Assembly (NCBI GenBank): GCA_040508085.1
Contig: JBEVNO010000115.1
Coordinates: forward strand, 1 to 15,181
Source: ZC4RG30 sp040508085
Lineage (GTDB): Bacteria > Pseudomonadota > Gammaproteobacteria > Steroidobacterales > Steroidobacteraceae
Direction: 5' to 3'
DNA: 15,181 bases
Below are positions 1-5,581 of the stretch, piece by piece. The translations under genes and the position numbers were made by a program. Within the stretch, counting starts at the first letter, position 1; each line of letters starts with the position of its first letter. A model generated the notes under the pieces. The model made no database searches and was not told the origin of the DNA. It worked only from the letters and a program-made list of their open reading frames with translations.

Positions 1-81
1 CTGGAAGCGAACCTGATCGGCGGCGTGAAGCCGGACGTCCGTGGCGCCCGCCCGGTCGTTGCCCCGGTCGTCAAGAAGTAA
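1..81 (+). CDS. C-terminal end of a probable ExbB/MotA/TolQ proton-channel protein (partial)
   Basis: Only the last 26 codons and a TAA stop are inside the window. The tail is Gly/Pro/Val/Arg-rich and ends in VVKK, a plausible cytoplasmic tail after the last membrane helix of an ExbB protein. The family cannot be proven from this fragment. The call rests mainly on position, because two exbD genes follow on the same strand after a 27-base gap, and exbB normally precedes exbD. If correct, the full protein would be the pentameric inner-membrane channel subunit that, with ExbD, passes protons to energise TonB. A TolQ relative is the main alternative. Confidence 0.6.
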   Translation: MEANLIGGVKPDVRGARPVVAPVVKK

Positions 82-108
82 GCGGTCCGCCCGGACTAAG
101 GTGCAGCC

Positions 109-546
109 ATGTCGATAAGCGTCGGAGGCGACAGCGACGAGGTGATGTCGAACATCAACACCACGCCCCTTGTGGACGTGATGTTGGTGATGCTGATCAT
201 CTTCCTCATCACCGTGCCGGTCATCGTGCCGTCCGTGAAGGTGGAACTGCCTGAGCCGCGCAACATTGCGCAGCAGACGAAGCCTGAAGACATCGCCATC
301 TCGGTGGATGTCGACGGTAACTTCTACATGTACGGCGGCAAGGTCGACGGCCGCGAGAGGCTCTTCGAGCTGCTCGCGGAAAAGACCCGCACCGCCTACG
401 GTGCGGGTGAATTGCCGCCGGCCGTGCATCTGAAGGTGGATCGCAACGCGCGCTACGAGCAATTGGCGCGCGCGCTGTACACGATCCAGTCGGCTGGCGT
501 GCTCGAGATCGCCTTCCTTACGGAGCCCAAGGGCGCCGGCGGCTGA
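109..546 (+). CDS. exbD: ExbD/TolR family biopolymer transport protein (first copy)
   Basis: This 145-residue protein has the standard ExbD layout. A short cytoplasmic N-terminus is followed by one membrane helix at about residues 20-42, then a periplasmic domain. The family hallmark NTTPLVDVMLVMLIIF is present, and D23 in the helix is the expected proton-carrying aspartate. By family knowledge, ExbD sits inside the ExbB pentamer and helps TonB deliver energy to outer-membrane receptors. The ATG at 109 is preceded by a weak AAGG at 98-101. The gene follows probable exbB by 27 bases and is followed 18 bases later by a second exbD, so these are very probably one transcript. TolR is less likely because no tolA, tolB or pal is nearby. 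Confidence 0.93.
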   Translation: MSISVGGDSDEVMSNINTTPLVDVMLVMLIIFLITVPVIVPSVKVELPEPRNIAQQTKPEDIAISVDVDGNFYMYGGKVDGRERLFELLAEKTRTAYGAGELPPAVHLKVDRNARYEQLARALYTIQSAGVLEIAFLTEPKGAGG

Positions 547-564
547 AGCAGGAGTCTATCTTCC

Positions 565-993
565 ATGTCCATGAATGTTTCCCAGAGCGGTACCGATGAG
601 CCGATGTGCGACGTCAACACGACGCCGCTCATCGACGTGATGCTGGTGTTGCTCGTGATGCTGATCGTGACCCTGCCCATCCAGACCCACGCTGTGAAGC
701 TGGATCTGCCGCCGCCGAACCCGAACGCGGTACCGCCGACGGTGGAGCCGGAGCGCATCAACATCGAGGTGGACCCGGATGGCACCATCGTGGTGAATGG
801 CACGCCGGTTTCGGGCATCCTGGAACTGGACCAGTTCTTCGCCCAGCAGTCGGGCAAGGAGCCGCAGCCGGAAATCCATCTGCGTCCTTCTGGCCTGTCG
901 CTGTATGACACGACCGTGAATGTCATGGCATCGGCCCAGCGCAACCACATGGTGCGCATGGGCTTCACCAATGTGGGTGAATTCGCCGAGTAG
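565..993 (+). CDS. exbD: ExbD/TolR family biopolymer transport protein (second copy)
   Basis: This 142-residue protein is a second, diverged ExbD. The membrane-helix hallmark NTTPLIDVMLVLLVM is intact, and D24 is the expected protonatable aspartate. The periplasmic part (about residues 45-142) resembles the first copy in layout but differs in most residues, so this is an old paralogue and not a recent tandem duplication. AGGAG at 550-554 is a good ribosome-binding site for the ATG at 565. A second in-frame ATG at 571 is less likely. Operons with two exbD genes after exbB are known in Xanthomonas-like bacteria, where the second copy can be needed for only some TonB substrates. Whether that holds here is inference. 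Confidence 0.92.
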   Translation: MSMNVSQSGTDEPMCDVNTTPLIDVMLVLLVMLIVTLPIQTHAVKLDLPPPNPNAVPPTVEPERINIEVDPDGTIVVNGTPVSGILELDQFFAQQSGKEPQPEIHLRPSGLSLYDTTVNVMASAQRNHMVRMGFTNVGEFAE

Positions 994-998
994 GAAGT

Positions 999-1026
999 GC
1001 CGGCGCTGCCCCTGGCATGCGCCGGC
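999..1026 (+). terminator. Strong hairpin after exbD2 (possible terminator or processing site)
   Basis: GCCGGCGCTGCC (999-1010) pairs with GGCA (1014-1017) plus GCGCCGGC (1019-1026). This makes a 12-pair stem with a three-base loop and one bulged T at 1018. It starts five bases after the exbD2 stop codon. The sequence after it (CCTTGATTGCGGGTTTG) has no continuous T run, so it may only attenuate transcription or protect the upstream mRNA end. Either way it could separate expression of exbB-exbD-exbD from the TPR gene. Confidence 0.45.
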
Positions 1027-1120
1027 CCTTGATTGCGGGTTTGTCTGACTTGGCAGTACCTGTGGTAACTGGCATGTTCAGGCTCCGTTCACTGCTTTGT
1101 GGTAGAAATCTGGCTATCAC

Positions 1121-1136
1121 CCGGCCCGTTGGCCGG
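1121..1136 (+). promoter_or_regulatory. Small hairpin and ribosome-binding site ahead of the TPR gene
   Basis: CCGGCC (1121-1126) and GGCCGG (1131-1136) form a six-pair stem with a CGTT loop. A purine-rich ribosome-binding site, GGAAGAGGG at 1144-1152, lies just downstream, five bases before the ATG at 1158. This strong site decides the start choice for the TPR gene against an in-frame ATG at 1017, which lies inside the upstream hairpin. No convincing sigma-70 promoter was found in 994-1157. TTGGCA at 1050-1055 has no good -10 at normal spacing. Confidence 0.35.
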
Positions 1137-1157
1137 CCGATCCGGAAGAGGGTACAC

Positions 1158-2399
1158 ATGTCCAAATCAATGATCCGTACGATGGTGGTTACCGCGATTC
1201 TGGCGGCTGGTGGCTTCTCGGCGACCGCTGCGTTGGCGCAGCAGGTCAGCAAGGAGAGCGCCAAGACGCTGAAGGCTGCCCAGGACGCTGCCGCGGCCAA
1301 GCAGTATCCGCAGGTCATTTCTTCGGCCCAGGAGACTCTGGCGAACCCGAAGAAGACCAAGGACGACACCTATGTCGCCTATTCCATGCTGGCCCATGCT
1401 TATTTTGCCACCAACAACATGCCGGAGTTGCTGAAGGCACTGCAGGGGCAGATCGACTCGGGTTTTCCCGGTGCTGACGTCAACAAGATCACCCAGACGC
1501 AGACCCAGGTAGCCTTCCAGGCGAAGCTGTATGACCAGGCTGTGCAGTATGGCCAGCGCCTGATCACTTCGGGCGCAGCCTCTCCCGATGTGTACACCAC
1601 CGTGGGTCAGAGCTACTTCCAGCAGCAGAAGTATTCCGATGCAGCGAAGTTCTTCAGCGGGCTGGTTTCCAGCGCCGAGAAGGCTGGCCGCAAGCCGGAT
1701 GATCAGCACCTGAAGCTGCTGCTCACCTCCTACGACAAGGCCGGCAACAAGGAGGCTTCCAACGAAGCCCTCGAGAAGCTGGTCAAGTACTACCCGACCG
1801 CCAATACCTGGAACGCGCTGCTGTTCCCGCTGAAGACCGAGAAGCAGGAGCCGCGCCAGAAACTGCATGTGTATCGCCTGATGCAGGACACGGGCAATCT
1901 GAAGCAGGCCCCTGATTACAGTTCCTATTCAGAGGTTGCCACCGCGGTTGGGCTGCCGGCAGAGGCCTACAACGTGCTGGACGCTGCGATCAAGGCGAAT
2001 GCGTTCACGCAGGACACCGAAAAGCAGCGCGCCGAGCGTTACCTGGCATCCGCCAAGACCCGCACTGACACCGCGAAGGCCGAGATGCCCAAGCGTGAGG
2101 CCGAAGCCAAGGCCGCGCCAACGGGCGACCTGGACGTGTCGTATGGCATGGCGCTGTTCAGCTTCGGCGACTACCCCAAGGCCATCGAGGCGCTGAAGCG
2201 TGGCATCACCAAGGGCAGCCTGCGCAACCCGGCCGATGCACAGCTGACGCTGGGTATTGCGCAGCTGCGCTCCAGCCAGAAGAGCGACGCGCTGGCGACG
2301 TTCAAGGGAATCCAGAGCACGGATGCGGTAACCACGCGCATCGCCGAGCTGTGGGAGCTGTACGCCAGCGGCTCATCGACGAGTGTTGCGCAGCGCTGA
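1158..2399 (+). CDS. Secreted tetratricopeptide-repeat protein of the ExbBD operon
   Basis: This 413-residue protein begins with a Sec signal peptide: positive MSKSMIRT, a hydrophobic stretch to about residue 24, and a likely cut after ALA at residue 27. The mature part is helical and rich in Ala, Lys and Gln, with TPR-like pairs of helices. Examples are VYTTVGQSYFQQQKYSDAAK in the middle, and SYGMALFSFGDYPKAIEALK then LTLGIAQLRSSQKSDALATF near the end. It is therefore probably a periplasmic scaffold for protein contacts. Its place behind exbB-exbD-exbD suggests a role with TonB energy transduction or a receptor, which is inference. The ATG at 1158 was chosen over 1017 because of the strong ribosome-binding site and because the signal peptide starts there. 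An intrinsic terminator follows the stop. Confidence 0.85.
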   Translation: MSKSMIRTMVVTAILAAGGFSATAALAQQVSKESAKTLKAAQDAAAAKQYPQVISSAQETLANPKKTKDDTYVAYSMLAHAYFATNNMPELLKALQGQIDSGFPGADVNKITQTQTQVAFQAKLYDQAVQYGQRLITSGAASPDVYTTVGQSYFQQQKYSDAAKFFSGLVSSAEKAGRKPDDQHLKLLLTSYDKAGNKEASNEALEKLVKYYPTANTWNALLFPLKTEKQEPRQKLHVYRLMQDTGNLKQAPDYSSYSEVATAVGLPAEAYNVLDAAIKANAFTQDTEKQRAERYLASAKTRTDTAKAEMPKREAEAKAAPTGDLDVSYGMALFSFGDYPKAIEALKRGITKGSLRNPADAQLTLGIAQLRSSQKSDALATFKGIQSTDAVTTRIAELWELYASGSSTSVAQR

Positions 2400-2422
2400 G
2401 CGGCTGCCAGCGAGCGTGAACG

Positions 2423-2450
2423 ACGGGCCGGCAATGCCGGCCCGTTTCAT
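2423..2450 (+). terminator. Intrinsic terminator between the TPR gene and etfA
   Basis: ACGGGCCGGC (2423-2432) and GCCGGCCCGT (2436-2445) form a perfect ten-pair stem with an AAT loop, followed by a T-rich stretch, TTCATTTCA. It lies 24 bases after the TPR stop and just before the etfA stop codon (2452-2454) from the other strand. It is a strong terminator for + strand transcription. Read from the - strand, the hairpin is followed by CGTTC and not by a T run, so it probably also slows etfBA transcription but is weaker in that direction. Confidence 0.85.
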
Positions 2451-2451
2451 T

Positions 2452-3411
2452 TCAGGCGCCTTTGCGCGCGTTCAGCGCTGTCACCAGGGCCGGTACCGCC
2501 TCGAAGAGATCCGCCACCAGGCCGTAGTCGGCTGATTCGAAGATCGGCGCGTCCGGATCCTTGTTGATGGCCACGATGGCACGCGCGTCCTTGATGCCGG
2601 TCATGTGCTGGATGGCGCCGGAGATGCCCAGCGCCACATACAGGTCGGGCGCGATGATCTTGCCGGTCTGGCCCACCTGCAGGTCGTTGGCGGCATAGCC
2701 GGCGTCCACCGCCGCGCGCGAGGCTCCCACAGCGGCGCCGAGCGCATCGGCCAGATCCACCACCAGCTGGAATTTCTCGGCACTGCCCAGCGCCCGGCCG
2801 CCGGAGACGACCCGGCGTGCGGACTGCAGTTCCGGGCGGTCGGCGGCGAGGGCGGAGGCGGACACGAAGCGGGTGTGCGTCACGGCGGGCGGCACGACAT
2901 CGGCCGCTGCGACGGGCGCCGCGGTCGCGCCGCTGCCGACGGCTTCGAAGGAGGCGATGCGCACCGTAGCAAGGATTGGACGCAGCTCGCCGGCCTCGAC
3001 GGTGAGGATGGCATTGCCTGCGTATATGGGGCGCCGGAAACGTGACGGGCTTTCCACTGCCATCACGTCGCTGATCGCGGGCACGCCCAGCAGCGCCGCC
3101 AGGCGCGGCAGCAGATCCTTGCCGAAGGTGGTGGAGGGGGCGAATACATGGGTGAAATCCGGTGCCAGCGCCGCCAGCTGCGGTGCCTGCACGGCCGCCA
3201 GCGCATGCGCGTTGGCGGCGTGATCGATCGTGAGCACGGCGCAGACCCCGGCCAGTGTCGCCGCGGCCTGTGCCACGGCTGCGATCTGCTGGCCCAGCAC
3301 GGCGATGACGATGTCGCCGCCGACGGCCTGCGCCGCGCGCACGCATTTGGCGGTGGCATTGGAGAGCTGCTGGCCGTCGTGCTCGGCGATGACGAGAACG
3401 CGCATGCTCAT
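2452..3411 (-). CDS. etfA: Electron transfer flavoprotein, alpha subunit
   Basis: This 319-residue protein has the full EtfA layout. The N-terminal domain starts MSMRVLVIAEHDG. The C-terminal FAD-binding domain carries SGGRALGS (about 203-210, with the FAD-contacting R205), SRAAVDAGYAANDLQVGQTG (231-250), and then the very conserved stretch around IIAPDLYVALGISGAIQHM (252-270). With EtfB it forms a soluble dimer that takes electrons from acyl-CoA and other flavoprotein dehydrogenases and passes them to ETF-quinone oxidoreductase. The start at 3411 overlaps the etfB stop as ATGA, which implies translational coupling. The sequence matches the housekeeping type. No nearby dehydrogenase gene hints at a specialised partner. 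Confidence 0.97.
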   Translation of the reverse strand: MSMRVLVIAEHDGQQLSNATAKCVRAAQAVGGDIVIAVLGQQIAAVAQAAATLAGVCAVLTIDHAANAHALAAVQAPQLAALAPDFTHVFAPSTTFGKDLLPRLAALLGVPAISDVMAVESPSRFRRPIYAGNAILTVEAGELRPILATVRIASFEAVGSGATAAPVAAADVVPPAVTHTRFVSASALAADRPELQSARRVVSGGRALGSAEKFQLVVDLADALGAAVGASRAAVDAGYAANDLQVGQTGKIIAPDLYVALGISGAIQHMTGIKDARAIVAINKDPDAPIFESADYGLVADLFEAVPALVTALNARKGA

Positions 3412-4157
3412 ACCAGCCCCTTGGCGGCCAGTTCCGCCACCAGTGCCTGCACGTCTTTCACCAGCACGCCTTTCTGGCGCACGGCGGGCGGCGCGTAGTG
3501 CACCGCGGCCAGCCGCGGCGCCGGGATGACGCCGAGCGCGGCCAGCTCCAGCGTTTCCAGTGGCTTTTTCTTGGCCTTGATGATGTCCGGCAGCTTCACG
3601 AAGCGCGGCTCGTTGAGGCGCAGGTCCACCGTCACTACGGCAGGCAGGTCGATCTCCAGCACCTGTGCGCCGGCGTCGACTTCGCGCGTCACGCGTGCCG
3701 TGTCGCCGATGAGTTCCACCTTGGAGGCGAAGGTGGCCTGCGGGCGATCCCACAGGCCAGCCAGCATCTGGCCGGTCTGATTGTTGTCATCGTCGATGGC
3801 CTGCTTGCCCAGCAGCACCAGGAAGGGCTGCTCGCGGCCCACCAGCTGCAGCAGGATCCGGGCGGCATCCAGCGGTTCCAGCGGACCGTTGTGATTGACC
3901 AGCAGCGCGCGGTCGGCGCCCATGGCCAGCGCGGTGCGCAGCTGGTTCTGTGCCTCCGGCGGTCCGATGGACACCACCACGACCTCCTCGGCCAGGCCCT
4001 TCTCCTTCAGGCGCAGGGCTTCTTCGAGCGCGATCTCGTCGAAGGGGTTGATGCTCTGCTTGGCGCCATCGGTAATGACGCCGCTGTTGTCAGGTTTCAC
4101 GCGGATGCGGATGTTGTAGTCGACGACGCGCTTGACGGCCACGAGGATGCGTTTCAT
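3408..4157 (-). CDS. etfB: Electron transfer flavoprotein, beta subunit
   Basis: This 249-residue protein is a textbook EtfB. It starts MKRILVAVKRVVDYN, carries the AMP-binding stretch GKQAIDDDNNQTGQML in the middle, and has LRLNEPRFVKLPDIIKAKKK near the C-terminus, the region that recognises partner dehydrogenases. It is the first gene of a two-gene etfBA operon and its stop overlaps the etfA start. The start is fixed by the conserved N-terminus. No Shine-Dalgarno sequence is visible: the bases before the ATG read GCGGCCCCT. A perfect TATAAT ends nine bases before the start codon, so the transcript may have almost no leader. Confidence 0.97.
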   Translation of the reverse strand: MKRILVAVKRVVDYNIRIRVKPDNSGVITDGAKQSINPFDEIALEEALRLKEKGLAEEVVVVSIGPPEAQNQLRTALAMGADRALLVNHNGPLEPLDAARILLQLVGREQPFLVLLGKQAIDDDNNQTGQMLAGLWDRPQATFASKVELIGDTARVTREVDAGAQVLEIDLPAVVTVDLRLNEPRFVKLPDIIKAKKKPLETLELAALGVIPAPRLAAVHYAPPAVRQKGVLVKDVQALVAELAAKGLV

Positions 4158-4166
4158 AGGGGCCGC

Positions 4167-4172
4167 ATTATA
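4167..4172 (-). promoter_or_regulatory. Putative -10 box of etfBA (leaderless-type placement)
   Basis: A perfect TATAAT reads on the - strand from 4172 to 4167, nine bases before the etfB ATG. A start of transcription six to eight bases beyond it would leave a leader of only about two to four bases. No good -35 hexamer is seen at 16-18 base spacing; the 17-base position reads CCGTTT. The call rests on the match itself, the divergent intergenic setting, and the lack of a ribosome-binding site. Confidence 0.45.
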
Positions 4173-4204
4173 CGACCAGTGTGGCTGGGAAACGGTTGTG
4201 CCGC

Positions 4205-4210
4205 TAAACT
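4205..4210 (+). promoter_or_regulatory. Putative -10 box of alaA (leaderless-type placement)
   Basis: TAAACT at 4205-4210 is a fair -10 match and ends six bases before the alaA ATG at 4217. That would put the first transcribed base at or beside the A of the start codon. The -35 position at 17-base spacing (TGGCTG) is poor. GGGG directly touches the ATG and is too close to act as a ribosome-binding site. The promoter would lie back to back with the etfBA promoter inside 59 bases. Confidence 0.3.
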
Positions 4211-4216
4211 CCGGGG

Positions 4217-5506
4217 ATGAATCGCGATTCCAGCATCCGGGCCAGTGACGGCCTGAAGAACGTCCGCTACGAAATCCGTGGTGGCCTGGCCAAGCGCGCG
4301 ACCGAGCTCGAGCGCCAGGGCTACGAAATCATCTCGCTGAATATCGGCAACCCGGGCGCCTATGGTTTCCGCACCCCGGAGATCCTGCGTCTGGCCCTGG
4401 TGCAGAACCTGCCGCAGGCGGAAGGCTATGCCTACCAGAAGGGCATCTACCCGGCACGCGAGGCCATCCTGCTGCAACAACAGAATCGCGGCGTGCGCGG
4501 CGGCAGCACCGAAACCATCTTCATCGGCAATGGCACCTCCGAACTGATCGACATGACGCTGCGCGGCCTGCTCAGCGATGGTGATGAAGTGCTGGTGCCC
4601 GCGCCGGACTATCCGCTGTGGACGGCTGCCGTCACATTGAACGGCGGCCGCGCCGTGCATTATGGCTGCCGTCCTGAGAACCGCTTCTTTCCGGATCCGG
4701 ATGAGATCGAGGCCTTGATCACGTCGCGCACGCGCGCGCTGGTGGTGATCAACCCGAACAATCCCACCGGTGCGGTGTACCCGCGCGATGTACTGGAGCG
4801 CATGGCGCGCATCGCGGAGAAACACCAGCTGGTGGTGTTGTCGGACGAGATCTACGACGGCATCACCTATGACGGCGTGCAGTTCGTGCCCATCGCCTCG
4901 CTGGTGCACGACACGCTGTGCGCCACGTTCTCCGGGCTGTCCAAGGTGTATCGCGCCGCGGGCTATCGCGTCGGCTGGGTGAGCTTCGCCGGTGCCGTGC
5001 AGCGGGCGGGCGAATACCTGGCGGGCCTTGAGCTGCTGAGCTCGATGCGGATGTGCAGCAATGTGCCGGCGCAGTACACCGTGCATGCGGCGCTCGGCGG
5101 CTACCAGAGCATCCTCGACCTCACAGCACCCGGCGGCCGGCTGTATGAATCCCGCCGCGCCATCATTGCGGCGGTGGAGAAGAGCAGGTTCCTGAAGCTC
5201 ACGCCGCCATCCGGCGCGCTGTATGCATTCCCTGAAGTGCGCGCCGATGTGCTGCCGGAATTCAACGACCAGCAGTTCGCGCTGGAGCTGCTGGAAGAGA
5301 AGCATGTGCTGATCACGCCGGGCTCGGCGTTCAACGTGCCGTACCGGAATCACTTCCGCACCACCATCCTGCCGGATGCCGGCACGCTGGCGCTGGTGTT
5401 CGAGCGCATCGAGGCGCAGCTGCAGTCGTGGTCGTCGCGGCATGGCGGCGGCTCGGCGATGGCCGCCGGGCCACGCGTGGTCGACGCCGCAGCGCGCTTC
5501 AAGTAG
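4217..5506 (+). CDS. alaA: Alanine-synthesising pyridoxal-phosphate aminotransferase
   Basis: This 429-residue class I/II aminotransferase resembles E. coli AlaA along its length, from KNVRYEIRG near the start, through GNPGAYGF and the very conserved LVPAPDYPLWTAAVTLNGG (126-144). The catalytic set is complete: N182 in NPNNPTGAVY, D210 and Y213 in SDEIYDG, the PLP-binding K243 in FSGLSKVYRAAGYRVGW, and the carboxylate-binding R381 in HFRTTILPD. It is expected to make alanine from pyruvate with glutamate as amino donor in the cytoplasm. The gene is divergent from etfBA, with no ribosome-binding site. The C-terminus runs about 20 residues beyond the usual end in a Gly/Ala-rich tail. The TAG stop is in the same frame as the downstream nuclease gene. 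Confidence 0.93.
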   Translation: MNRDSSIRASDGLKNVRYEIRGGLAKRATELERQGYEIISLNIGNPGAYGFRTPEILRLALVQNLPQAEGYAYQKGIYPAREAILLQQQNRGVRGGSTETIFIGNGTSELIDMTLRGLLSDGDEVLVPAPDYPLWTAAVTLNGGRAVHYGCRPENRFFPDPDEIEALITSRTRALVVINPNNPTGAVYPRDVLERMARIAEKHQLVVLSDEIYDGITYDGVQFVPIASLVHDTLCATFSGLSKVYRAAGYRVGWVSFAGAVQRAGEYLAGLELLSSMRMCSNVPAQYTVHAALGGYQSILDLTAPGGRLYESRRAIIAAVEKSRFLKLTPPSGALYAFPEVRADVLPEFNDQQFALELLEEKHVLITPGSAFNVPYRNHFRTTILPDAGTLALVFERIEAQLQSWSSRHGGGSAMAAGPRVVDAAARFK

Positions 5507-5539
5507 CGGAGCACAGCTACGCGCCCCACTGGTCTCGAC

Positions 5540-5565
5540 GCTTCGATCATCGCTGCGATCGAAGC
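5540..5565 (+). repeat. Perfect inverted repeat between alaA and the nuclease gene
   Basis: GCTTCGATC (5540-5548) and GATCGAAGC (5557-5565) are exact inverted copies around the eight-base spacer ATCGCTGC, giving a nine-pair stem. There is no T run after it, so it is not a typical terminator. It ends 16 bases before the GTG at 5582. It may instead be coding: read in frame with the nuclease it gives AlaSerIleIleAlaAlaIleGluAla, which fits the expected N-terminal helix of that family. See the start-codon finding. Confidence 0.5.
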
Positions 5566-5581
5566 AGGGCGCTCGATCCTC

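Noticed and set aside
1017..1157. A 47-residue N-terminal extension of the TPR protein from the ATG at 1017
   Set aside because: That ATG sits inside a stable hairpin without a ribosome-binding site, while the ATG at 1158 has a strong one and begins a proper signal peptide.
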